From Acidobacteria bacterium UBA2161 (GTDB taxonomy: Bacteria > Acidobacteriota > Vicinamibacteria > Vicinamibacterales > UBA823), in contig DCWN01000043.1 of assembly GCA_002328835.1 (NCBI GenBank), forward strand, positions 1 to 64,000: a stretch of DNA of 64,000 bases. Direction: 5' to 3'. The position numbers and the translations under genes were made by a program. Below, one piece after another: positions 1-7,805 of this stretch. The notes under the pieces were generated by a model. That model was not told where the DNA came from, ran no database searches, and worked only from the letters and a program-made list of their open reading frames with translations. Numbering within the stretch: position 1 is the stretch's first letter; each line of letters starts with the position of its first letter.

Positions 1-540
1 CTTGCTCGTGTGCGGATAGAAGAAGCTGTGGCGCTCGAGCGGGTCGAGCTTCCACCACTCCGGCGTCTTCCGGATCGGAATGATGATTGCGTTCCGCATC
101 GCTCGGCCCGACGTCCGCGACACGGCGTGCTTGTACGCGAAGGCGTGCATTTCCGCACTCGTATAGCGCGGCACCCGCACCGCGCCGTCGAGCGCCGTTA
201 CCGTGGCGTGCTGGCCGACCCGGCGCTTCAGCTCTTCCTCGATTTCCTGTAGCCTCGGGCGGTACTTCGCCGAGACGTGAGCGACGTAGCGGGCTGAGAG
301 CAGCCCCTCCGTGCTCTCGCGCTCAGGATCGCCAATCAGGAACTGGATCGTCTCCAGCGGCTGGGGCTCGCGGGTGCCGTCGCTGTCGAAATCGTTGAAG
401 AAGCCGCGCGCCAGCATGCGGCCGGCGTCCTTCACGCGCGTGTGTGTCGCGCCGTCGTCACTGAGGACGGTCACGAACAGGAACTTCGTGAAGCTCAGAT
501 TGACGCCGAGATGATTGTTGCCGTTGCCGCTGGTTGCCAT
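1..540 (-). CDS. Unknown protein, possibly chlorite-dismutase-like, 3' end cut by window
   Basis: The minus strand is open for 180 codons from an ATG at 538-540 to the window edge, so the C-terminus is missing. A weak purine-rich stretch (GGAAG) precedes the start. The N-terminus is Asn/Gly-rich, and the middle has a charged helical segment around residues 105-120. The end reads IPIRKTPEWWKLDPLERHSF, which has the W-x5-ER pattern seen near the haem pocket of chlorite-dismutase/HemQ-type proteins. The resemblance is short and the function is not assigned. The gene diverges from the DNA glycosylase gene. Confidence 0.6.
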   Translation of the reverse strand, partial: MATSGNGNNHLGVNLSFTKFLFVTVLSDDGATHTRVKDAGRMLARGFFNDFDSDGTREPQPLETIQFLIGDPERESTEGLLSARYVAHVSAKYRPRLQEIEEELKRRVGQHATVTALDGAVRVPRYTSAEMHAFAYKHAVSRTSGRAMRNAIIIPIRKTPEWWKLDPLERHSFFYPHTSK

Positions 541-677
541 TGTCGTCACTTCCGGCGCCGAAGACGCCAGGCACCGTGTAGTATCGGCCAGATCCGCACA
601 TCGCTCCAGCCGTGTCGCCAAACCGTGCAGTCGGGCGCAGAAGCGACGATGCCCCTGGCTGAGCTCGAGGTGACCGG

Positions 678-1334
678 GTGACCGAGCCGGTCCTGCTTCT
701 GCGGCCGGCCGACTACCGTCGCGCCTGCCGCCACCTCACCGCGAGCGACCCGGTGATGGCGTCGATCATCGACCGCCACGGCGCGTGCGGCATGGGGCGC
801 TTCAAGCGGGCCGATCCCTATCGCGCGCTCGTCGAGGCGATCGTCTGGCAGCAGCTATCGACCAAGGCCGCGGCGACCATTTACGGCCGGCTCCTGGCGC
901 TGTTCCCGGCGGACGGTGGGATGACGCCGGCCGCTGTGGGGAAGATCCGGCGCGACCGGCTTCGTCGCGCCGGTCTGAGCTGGGCCAAGGTCGATTACGT
1001 GAAGGATCTGTCCGCGAAGGTCAATCGCGGTACGCTCGACCTCGCCGCGCTCGAAAGAGCATCGGACGACGACGTGGTCGCGGCGCTGACCGCGGTGAAG
1101 GGGATCGGCCGCTGGTCGGCCGACATGTTTCTGATGTTCCGCCTCGGCCGGCCCGACGTCCTGCCGGTCGGCGACCTCGGCATCGTCAAGGCGATGCAGA
1201 AGGCCTACCGGATGCGGAAACGGCCGACCGCGAAGCGGATGTTCCAGATCGCCGAACCGTGGCGGCCGTATCGGTCGGTCGCCTCCTGGTATCTCTGGGA
1301 AAGTACCGAGAATGCGCCGGTGGTGAGAGAATGA
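678..1334 (+). CDS. DNA-3-methyladenine glycosylase II family (AlkA-like)
   Basis: This 218-residue protein starts with GTG. It belongs to the HhH-GPD superfamily of base-excision repair glycosylases, which remove alkylated bases from DNA in the cytoplasm. The helix-hairpin-helix reads LTAVKGIGRWSADMF (about residues 138-152). The catalytic aspartate lies in the following VLPVGDLGIVKAM segment (about residue 166). WQQLS near residue 58 matches the conserved WQQ[IL]S start of the core. It is shorter than E. coli AlkA (282 aa) because the N-terminal beta domain is absent, like many stand-alone bacterial relatives. A REP-like palindrome follows the stop. Confidence 0.88.
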   Translation: MTEPVLLLRPADYRRACRHLTASDPVMASIIDRHGACGMGRFKRADPYRALVEAIVWQQLSTKAAATIYGRLLALFPADGGMTPAAVGKIRRDRLRRAGLSWAKVDYVKDLSAKVNRGTLDLAALERASDDDVVAALTAVKGIGRWSADMFLMFRLGRPDVLPVGDLGIVKAMQKAYRMRKRPTAKRMFQIAEPWRPYRSVASWYLWESTENAPVVRE

Positions 1335-1338
1335 CGTG

Positions 1339-1358
1339 CGCGGGACTTCAGTCCCGCG
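1339..1358. repeat. REP-like palindrome, family R1 (copy A)
   Basis: This is a 20-base hairpin with arms CGCGGGAC and GTCCCGCG around TTCA. It has the same core as the palindromes at 14389-14402 and 40191-40206, in either orientation. It lies just after the glycosylase stop and upstream of the DsrE-like gene. Confidence 0.8.
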
Positions 1359-1404
1359 ATGGCTAGAGGCTGAGCTGAAGGCTACTACGGGGAGGACATC
1401 TGTA

Positions 1405-2003
1405 ATGAATGGGACTGTTGGGCGTACGCTCGTGGTGGGACTGGTCTTGATCGGCGTACTTTCGGTAGCGGATCGGGTCGCCGCGCAGGATCCGACCAAT
1501 CCACAGATGGAGAGGGCGCTGAGTCTCGGCACCGACCTGGGCCCAGTCATCGACACGTCGGGCTTTGTCTTCGCAGTTGAGGATCCCGACTTCACCCTTC
1601 CGCCCGATCAGCAGTTCAAGGTCGTCTTCGGCGTCGACGCGATTCCCGACGGCCCCGAAGCGATGAACCGCTTCCTCGACCGGGTCACCCGGTTCATCAA
1701 CATGCACGTCGAGGCTGGCGTGCCGAGGGAGAACCTGGATCTCGTCGTGATGCTGTACGGCGGCGGGACCGGTACCGGGTTGAGTAATGCCGCCTATCGA
1801 GAGCAGTTCGGCGTCGACAATCCGAACACGGCGCTGCTGCGGAACCTGGCCGACGCCGGCGTGGAAATCTTCGCCTGTGCCCAGTCGGCACAGCTGCTGG
1901 CATGACGCGTGAGCAGTTCGCGGGGCCGGTCGGCTGGGCGCACTCGGCGATGACGGTCTTCGCCGCCCTCGACCACCAGGGCTACTACGTCGATACGCGG
2001 TAG
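1405..2003 (+). pseudogene. Secreted DsrE-family protein, split by a -1 frameshift
   Basis: The first frame (1405-1905) starts at an ATG preceded by GGGGAGGA. It encodes a signal peptide ending in VAAQ, then a DsrE/DsrF-like fold with FKVVFGVDAIP, a conserved LDLVVMLYGGG strand and the family's cysteine segment IFACAQSA. It stops at 1903-1905. A second frame overlaps that stop (ATGA at 1902) and encodes 33 residues ending in HSAMTVFAALDHQGYYV. This is the C-terminal SAMTAL..LQ.QGY block that DsrE proteins normally carry. The two parts together give one complete domain, so a one-base change, assembly error or recoding splits it. Proteins of this type sit in the periplasm; their substrate is unknown. 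Confidence 0.72.
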
Positions 2004-2012
2004 GGGCGCGGA

Positions 2013-2060
2013 GGGCGATCCTTCGGATCGCCCCATCGCCGGCCTGAAGCCCGGCGCTAC
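2013..2060. repeat. Double-hairpin repeat, family R1 (copy B)
   Basis: Stem 1 is GGGCGATCC-TTC-GGATCGCCC (2013-2033). Stem 2 is GCCGGCCTGAAGCCCGGC (2038-2055), followed by GCTAC. The layout matches copy D at 37046-37092, where both stems differ in sequence but still pair. The element fills the gap between the end of the DsrE relic and the converging selenoprotein candidate, where it could also act as a bidirectional terminator-like structure. Confidence 0.75.
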
Positions 2061-3100
2061 CTCACTCGGGCCAGTTCGTCGCTGATGAGCTCGGCGAACG
2101 TCTCGTAGGGCAGTGCGCCCGCGACCATCCGGCCGTTGATGAACAGCGTCGGCGTCGAGGAGATGCCGTAGCGTTCCGCTTCGGCCAAGTCCTGCTGGAC
2201 CAGGCTCGCCGTCTCGCCCGAGTCCAGGCAGTTGTCGAAGGCGGCCTGGTCGAGACTCAACTCACCCGCGTAGCGCTTCAGGTCGGCAATGGCCAGCGCG
2301 CCCTGATTGGCGAACAGCGTGTCGTGATACTCCCAGAATCTTCCCTGCACGCGAGCGCACTGGGCTCCCTCGGCAGCCTTGAACGCCTGTGGGTGGGTGT
2401 TCAGCGGAAAGTCCTTGAAGATGATGCGGATCTGATCACCGAACGTTTCTGCGATTCGCTCGAGGGTCGGACCGACCCTCCCGCAGAACGGTCATTGAAA
2501 GTCCGAGAACTCGATGATTTCCACCGAGGCCTCGGACGTCCCCTTGATCGGGTCGGTCGGCGCCACTGACACGTTCTGTCGCGGCGGGTCCAGAAGGTTT
2601 TCGACCGGCAGGTTCAAGCTGGCCGACAGTTCGGCGACGAGCGCGGCGCGCGCCTGCGCGGGGCGCTGCTGCTGCAGGAAGTTCTGAATCGGCACGCGCA
2701 GCTGCTCGAGCGGCCGGCCCTGCGTCTGCCCGCTGCCGAGGCTGTTGTAGAACTGCTCGACGTCGGCATCGCTCACCGGCGTGATCCGGCTCGGCAGTTC
2801 GGCCTGCAGGAGCGCGTCGACCGAGAGGCCGCGGTTGGCCGCCTCGACTTCGAGGATCCGGTCGCCGACGAGCAGGTCGAGATACTGGTCGAGTGCGTCG
2901 AACCGCGACTGCGCCACCTGCATGAACGATCCCGGATCGATCTCGCGCCACCGCTGTTCGAGCTCGCCGAGCGTGACCTCGCGATCGCCGACGCGGGCGA
3001 CGACTTCATCTTGAGCAGCGCCGGCCTGCTGGGCTGACACCTGCGCGAACGCCCCCAACAGGAGTGCCAGCGTCAACGACCCTACCGCGTAGCGGCTCAC
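2057..3100 (-). CDS. Secreted SurA-N/DsbA-like thiol oxidoreductase, candidate selenoprotein (UGA = Sec)
   Basis: The reading frame is open from a GTG at 3098-3100 (GGAGG five bases upstream) to the TAG/TGA-type stop at 2057, apart from one UGA at 2492-2494. Read as selenocysteine this gives 347 residues with Sec at 203. Residues 1-24 form a signal peptide ending VSAQ. Residues about 30-130 resemble the SurA N-terminal chaperone domain (VVARVGDREVTLGELEQRW). Residues 192-347 are a DsbA/thioredoxin-4 domain: IEFSDFQ-U-PFCGRVGPTLERI, then FKDFPLNTHPQAF, FWEYHDTLF and the cis-proline segment ISSTPTLFING. The UGA takes the place of the first cysteine of the usual C-P-x-C active site; the second cysteine is kept. 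A hairpin directly after the UGA fits bacterial SECIS rules. An alternative start is the GTG at 3104-3106. The other reading is a nonsense mutation, but the frame downstream is perfectly preserved. Confidence 0.85.
2444..2490 (-). promoter_or_regulatory. SECIS-like hairpin directly after the in-frame UGA
   Basis: Read on the minus strand, eleven bases after the UGA comes GAGGGTC-GGTCC-GACCCTC (2462-2480), a perfect 7-bp stem with a loop that begins GGU. The loop lies 18-22 bases after the UGA, inside the window known for bacterial SECIS elements. A lower stem is also possible: CGTTCTGCG (2482-2490) pairs with CGCAGAAACG (2444-2453) with one bulged A. The fdhF SECIS of E. coli also presents GGU in its apical loop for SelB. 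Folding is by eye. Confidence 0.72.
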
Positions 3101-3281
3101 GGCCACCTCCAGGAAGCTTGAATCGATTCGACTGTTCGGCGACGGCCGGTCACAGCCACCCGTCTCCTCTATATAGACGCGCGCCTACTCGTCGGGGATG
3201 CCTCCCGCCAGCATATCGGCCGTCACGGCGATCCGCAAACACGCTGCCGACGTGCTCCGCTGCATGCCGTTGGCAACACGC

Positions 3282-3310
3282 TTGTCGCGCCGGAGAGCGC
3301 TATCTATAAT
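3282..3310 (+). promoter_or_regulatory. Sigma70-type promoter for tRNA-Gln
   Basis: TTGTCG at 3282-3287 and a perfect TATAAT at 3305-3310 are separated by 17 bases. The tRNA starts 31 bases after the -10 box. Confidence 0.8.
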
Positions 3311-3341
3311 AAGAGGTTCTGGGTCCCACCGCGGCCGATGC

Positions 3342-3415
3342 TGGGAGGTCGTTCAATGGTAGGACACGCGGCTCTGGACCGCGGAATCAGGGTTCGAATC
3401 CCTGCCTCCCAGCCA
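3342..3415 (+). tRNA. tRNA-Gln (anticodon CTG)
   Basis: The acceptor arms TGGGAGG (3342-3348) and CCTCCCA (3405-3411) pair, followed by discriminator G and an encoded CCA (3413-3415). The anticodon arm is CGCGG-CTCTGGA-CCGCG, placing CTG at positions 34-36. The T arm contains GGTTCGAATCC. An integrase relic follows its 3' end, as is usual when a tRNA gene serves as a phage or island attachment site. Confidence 0.95.
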
Positions 3416-3428
3416 ATCTTCTAAGTCT

Positions 3429-3765
3429 TCATCGCTGTTTTGGCGTTAGCCTCGGAATCGACCTCTCGCTGAGAGGGGCAGAGGGGGAGTCTTGACCCTC
3501 GTTCTTGAAAGATTCTTGAAAGATTGTCCGGCCACCCGGCGCAGTCGGGTCGAATGTGTCGCCGCTCTCAAGGCGCTTTGCAGCAGCTTGGAGGACCTCC
3601 TGCCTTCTGGTTGTCGTATCGCTCAGTTGTCGTGATGGAAGCGTGACCGAGTGGGTCACGCACCTGAGCCAGTGGGACACCGCACTCGACGAGGCGAGAA
3701 GCGTATTCGTGTCTCAGGTCATGCCAGCGAAGGTCGATGGTGACCTGACCCCATGGGTGGTCCAC
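3429..3765 (-). pseudogene. Tyrosine recombinase (integrase) C-terminal relic
   Basis: From the GTG at 3763-3765 the minus strand encodes LRWHDLRHEYASRLVECGV, then VRDPLGHASITTTERYDNQ. These carry the HxxR box, the second His (LGH) and the catalytic Tyr of tyrosine recombinases. Shortly after YDNQ the family's C-terminal sequence continues in another frame (EVLQAAAKRLESGDTFDPT, down to 3429), so there is a frameshift near 3610. Everything N-terminal is missing. It sits 13 bases beyond tRNA-Gln and points towards it, which marks an old integration site. Confidence 0.85.
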
Positions 3766-3919
3766 TTTCTACGAGAGAGCAAAGCTCCTGGTCAGTCCTT
3801 CGACGAACGCCGGCTGGACGGCCTCAGGGGGGAAGGTAAGTCCATCGCCCGAGGTCACTTCAGCCGTTGGCGGCCACCACTTTTGGTGTACGCTGAGTCC
3901 TTACTACCTGCCATATCAC

Positions 3920-4807
3920 ATGCTCACCGGACGTTTTGCGTGGGTCAGCGTCAGCCTCTTCCAGGCCCTGCGACGCGCCTCATGGCCTGGACTCACGCGG
4001 GGCCTGCTGCTCATCGCGCTCGCCGGGTGTTGCGCAACCGTGCTCGCTGCGCGGGCCTATCTGCAGTTCGACCGGGTGCGCGTCAAGGTCGTGACCACGG
4101 AGCGCCAAGCCTCCGGCGGTTCTGTGGTCGTCCCTCTTCCAGAGTTGTCTAGCCTCGCCGGATTTCGCCCCGCAGTCATTCTCCAGTTGGAAAACCGCAA
4201 CCGTGTCGCCACGACCGTGGCCGTGTCCATCAACGATGCGGAGCTGACGCGCGCCGTCCTGCCTCCCGAGCGTACCGTGCGCGTCGACCTCAACCTGTCG
4301 GCCATTGCTGGGTCCGCCCTCGCACGCGCGCGTGAGGGCTCCTACAGGCTCCACGTCAGAGGTGAGGGAGGCGGATGGTCGCTCCACTACCTGGAGTTCG
4401 CCAACATACATGGTTTCTCGCGCGGCATCGTCAATCTCGTGATCGTACCCGCGGGCAGCGATCACTACGATGCGCCGTCGGGAGCTGTCTCCCTCGCGGT
4501 GTTCGGCCTCCTCGGGGTGCTCACGCTTGCACGCCTCGGGTTTGCCAAGAACCAGGCCGTTCGACTCACCCAGACAGCCCTGGGCATGCTCGTGCTGACC
4601 TTCCTTGTCACGACCCTCGTGCTCCCGATGGTGTCGAACTACAAGGTCTTGTTGTCGGTTGGAACCTTCTGGCTCTGTGTCGCAATCCTCTACTCTCCAG
4701 TCTTGGTCCGCGTGGCGAAGCCGCCGTACAGCGTGGCGCGGGCCGGGGTGGCGTGGCTCTGGGTGGTGGTCGGCCAGGGGGGGGCCGATGGCTTCGGGAT
4801 GGTGTGA
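3920..4807 (+). CDS. Unknown membrane protein with a beta-rich outer domain
   Basis: The protein has 295 residues. A hydrophobic helix lies at about 28-46 (GLLLIALAGCCATVLAA). It is followed by a soluble, probably periplasmic domain to about residue 190 (ILQLENRNRVATTVAVSIND, YRLHVRGEGGGWSLHYLEF), then three or four membrane helices to the end. The stop overlaps the GTG of the next gene (GTGA, 4804-4807), so the two are probably translated together. It may serve the phosphatase-superfamily protein that follows, for example in a cell-envelope modification; this is inference. An eight-G tract at 4777-4784 lies in the last codons. No family was recognised. Confidence 0.6.
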   Translation: MLTGRFAWVSVSLFQALRRASWPGLTRGLLLIALAGCCATVLAARAYLQFDRVRVKVVTTERQASGGSVVVPLPELSSLAGFRPAVILQLENRNRVATTVAVSINDAELTRAVLPPERTVRVDLNLSAIAGSALARAREGSYRLHVRGEGGGWSLHYLEFANIHGFSRGIVNLVIVPAGSDHYDAPSGAVSLAVFGLLGVLTLARLGFAKNQAVRLTQTALGMLVLTFLVTTLVLPMVSNYKVLLSVGTFWLCVAILYSPVLVRVAKPPYSVARAGVAWLWVVVGQGGADGFGMV

Positions 4808-7006
4808 TCCGTTGGGCTCGCGCGGCCCGCGGCATGACCCCACGGGATGTCGCGTCTCGACTGTATACTCTCGGCTTCCCAGCGCTGTTTCTGGTCAGCG
4901 TGCCCTTCCTGATAGGGACCCACACCATCTACGCGTCGAATGTCGGCGAGTTCGCGTTGCCGTTTTCCGCCATGGCGGCACCGTGGCTGCTCGCGGTCGT
5001 CGGCGTGACGTGGGGATTCCTGACGGCGCTGGGATTGCTGCTGTCCGATCGGCTCGTGCGCATGTATGGCGCGCTGCTGTTCGGTGTCGGTCTGCTGCTC
5101 TGGGCGCAAGGCAACCTGTGGGTCGGCGACTACGGCGTGTTGGACGGAAGTGAGATCGACCTCGAGCGACTCGCGTGGCGCGTGCCGTACGAGCTGACCT
5201 TGTGGAGTGCCGTGCTGGTGGCGGTTGTCGCCTTGGGCCTGCGCGTGAGCCGGATTGCGCCATTGGCCAGTCAGATGTTTGTCGGTGTGCAGGTCGTGGC
5301 CATCCTGGTGGGGCAGAGCGCCAACGGTCAGGCGCGGTGGGAGGAGCCGCCGCCGGAGATCTACCAGTTCTCGGCGCAGCAGAACGTGATCGTCGTCGTC
5401 CTCGACGCGTTTCAATCGGACGTCTTCGAGGAGTTCGTCGAACTCGATCGCCCGTGGTTCGACGAGCGATTCAGCGGCTTTGTCTTCTTCGCCGATCATG
5501 CGAGCCCATTTCCCACGACATCGCTCAGCATGCCGGCCATGCTGACGGGTCGGACCTACCGGAACGCTCGACCGGTTCCAGAGTTCGTGCGCGACGCCTT
5601 CGGCGAGGCGTCGATCTTTCGCGGTTTACGCCGGCATGGATACGAGATCGACATTGCGTCCATTCTGGAGCCATCCTGGGTCGATGACTGGTTTCCGGCT
5701 GGGGCGGGCGAGCGTGGCGTCGACCGCTCCGCATGGCGATCCGGAGACCCTACGTCGGCATCGAGGACTACCGATGATTCACCGCCAGGCAACTGATCGA
5801 ACTTTCGGTGTTCCGACATGTCCCGCACATTGCGAAGGAAGCGCTCGCGCAGCACCCGGACTGGTTCAGTCGGGTGTTCTGGACGTTCAGTCAAGGATCA
5901 GTGGCCGAGGAGCGACGATACTTGGCACGAAACTCACAGGAGTTCTTCAGCGAGTTCATCGATAACGTCACGATGGGCCGCAGCCGGCCAGTCTTCAAGC
6001 TGATCCATCTCGGAATCCCGCATGCGAGCTTGGTCGTCGATGAGGACTGCGACTTTGTGGGCAGGCTCCGCCTCTCACGGGAGGCATATCTCGGCCAAGC
6101 GCGCTGCGCAGTCGATCTGGCGGCCACGTTTCTTGATCGGTTGCGGGTCCTCGATGTCTACGACGACAGCGTGATCGTCGTGCTCTCTGATCACGGCATC
6201 GGACTCGAGCCCCGAGGCTTCACGGGCGAGAGCGGCAGTCTCCCGCGGGACAACGGCAAGCCCACGGAGAGGTTGGCGTCCCTGGTGGGCAGGGCAAAGG
6301 CGCTCATGCTCGTGAAGCCACCAGGCAGCGACGGGCCGCTCGTCATCTCGAGGACGCCGACGACCCACACTGACCTGCCGGCGACGATCTTCGATATCCT
6401 GGGTTTCTCCCATGCCTTCGAAGGCATCTCGATGCTGAAGCGCGATCCCACCCAGGCTCGACGCCGCATCTACCGGCACTACGGCCTGCGTGGTCAGCGG
6501 TTTCCCAAGGGATACCTGAGGCGCCTCGACGTGATCACGATCGAGCGAGATCTCCTGGATGGCGGAGGGTGGTCGTACCAGCGATCGATCCTGCCTCCAG
6601 GTCTGGAACTACGGGTGCAGACGATCGATTTCGGCACTGACGGAGCAGGTTCGCACCTGGGTCCGGGGTGGTCGCGGAGCGCGACAGAGGAGATCGACGG
6701 GCGCGAGATCACGTTTACCTGGGGTCTCGGCCGCCGGGCCACGGTGTTCGCCTCGCTGCCGTCGGGCGCCGCGCGGCTGACCGCGCGCCTGTCCGCAGCA
6801 GACAAGCGCGACGAGATCGTAGAGTTGGAGGTCGATGGAAGACGCCTGGGCCGAAGCACCGTCCGTGCGAACGATATCAGGATGCGACGTTTCGGATTCC
6901 ACCGGATCCGGACCGCCCGCGAATCAGCTCGCTCGTCCTTCACTTCAAGCCCACGACGGACGCGCCCGCGGTAAAAGTCGATCGGATCTCGTTCCGGTCA
7001 GACTGA
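4804..7006 (+). pseudogene. Membrane-anchored alkaline-phosphatase/sulfatase-superfamily protein, broken
   Basis: From GTG at 4804 (or ATG at 4834) the protein has about five membrane helices, then a phosphatase-superfamily domain. It contains the metal-binding NVIVVVLDAFQSD, the nucleophile region FPTTSLSMPAMLTGR and, later, the metal-binding VIVVLSDHG. This is the layout of LTA-synthase/phosphoethanolamine-transferase-like enzymes. The first frame loses homology near 5715-5733. It continues in another frame (MAIRRPYVGIEDY from 5733), which meets TGA at 5775-5777 before FTARQLIELSVFRHVPHIA. A third change near 6890 moves the C-terminus to the frame ending at 7006 (ISSLVLHFKPTTDAPAV). At least three lesions suggest decay within the island next to the integrase relic, or a badly resolved assembly. 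Confidence 0.7.
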
Positions 7007-7438
7007 ACGGGGCACAGTGCGGGGGCCTGACCCTGTGAGCACTACTCGGTGAGCCCTAGATCAACTTGGCTGGTGCCCGGACTGTCACCAACCTGTCCCT
7101 ATCAGGACTGCATTCCTCTTCAGGCGTGGTGCCGGGCGTGACGCCGGGGAGGCGCACGGCTGCTCGGGGTGGCCCGTGCGATCGGATCTCCGTCGAACGG
7201 CTGGCTCATGGCCATCGACGCGCGCATCTCGTCGCTCCGGACCAGGGACCTCGTTCCCGTCGAGGGGTTTCTCGGCCCGCAACGTACTGGTTGCCCGGAT
7301 CGAACGTGAAATCGAAGAAGTACGCCTCGAAGATGAGGCGGGGCTCCGTCGGCGACTCATCCGTAGGGTCGCCCGGCTCGGCCACCTCTTCCCGGTGCCG
7401 GGTGGAGCGGGAGATGTCGTGGTGAAATCCGGTCGACG
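7007..7438. other. Gap with a possible degraded coding relic
   Basis: There is no intact gene in these 430 bases. On the minus strand, about 7200-7440, one frame without a start codon reads HDISRSTRHREEV and then IFEAYFFDFTFDPGNQYVAG. This is unusually aromatic and protein-like before it hits a stop. It directly follows the small membrane protein gene at 7439-7672 and may be a relic of a former downstream partner. Its family was not recognised. Confidence 0.3.
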
Positions 7439-7672
7439 CTACGGCCTGCCCGCGTCAGGATCTCGCTTCCGAAACGGCACGGTCAAACGGTGCCAAAGCA
7501 ACTTCCCGACCACCGCGAGTCCGGCAACGCCGCCCAGAACGAGCTGGACCAGCATGCTCCCGGCGCCGGGATCGAGATAGGCCTCAGCAGGCGCCTCGGC
7601 AAGGAGGATGACCGCCAGCACCAAGAAGACATGGAAGACCGTTCTCGTCCGCCGTCTGAATTCGACTTCCAT
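7439..7672 (-). CDS. Small YLDPGAG membrane protein (paralog of 23668-23898)
   Basis: The protein has 77 residues: a first helix that could be a signal (VFLVLAVILLAEAPAEA), then YLDPGAGSMLVQLVLGG, a second helix and a basic tail (HRLTVPFRKRD). The protein at 23668-23898 shares AYLDPGAGS, VQL.LGGVA and KLLWHRLT. Both are single-domain membrane proteins of unknown role, each encoded just upstream of something on the minus strand. At the second locus the neighbour is a kinase-like/methyltransferase fusion; here only a relic remains. Confidence 0.75.
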   Translation of the reverse strand: MEVEFRRRTRTVFHVFLVLAVILLAEAPAEAYLDPGAGSMLVQLVLGGVAGLAVVGKLLWHRLTVPFRKRDPDAGRP

Positions 7673-7765
7673 TCGTCGCGCACGAGAGCGATGGTGTGTC
7701 GACGTTGCGGGCCGAGGCTTACCCGCGGTTGGGGAGGGAAGTAGACGTGGACGCGAGCGACGAAG

Positions 7766-7797
7766 TTGACGGGCCGTGCGCTGAGGCTGGCTATAAT
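7766..7797 (+). promoter_or_regulatory. Promoter of the hpnCDE operon
   Basis: TATAAT lies at 7792-7797 with TTGACG at 7766-7771 (a long 20-base spacer). The GTG start of hpnC is only nine bases beyond the -10 box, so the transcript would begin at or within a base or two of the start codon and be leaderless. Confidence 0.6.
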
Positions 7798-7805
7798 ACC
7801 GGCCC

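Noticed and set aside
4777..4784. Eight-G tract as a phase-variable switch
   Set aside because: The upstream gene reads through it to a stop that overlaps the next gene's GTG, a normal coupling; only one copy of the tract is seen.
3979..5499. Long frames antisense to the island membrane genes
   Set aside because: They are rich in Arg, His and Pro, lack start signals and motifs, and sit opposite clear membrane-protein coding.
5775..5777. TGA in the phosphatase-like gene as a second selenocysteine
   Set aside because: No hairpin follows, the site is not a redox residue, and frameshifts lie nearby, so decay or error explains it better.
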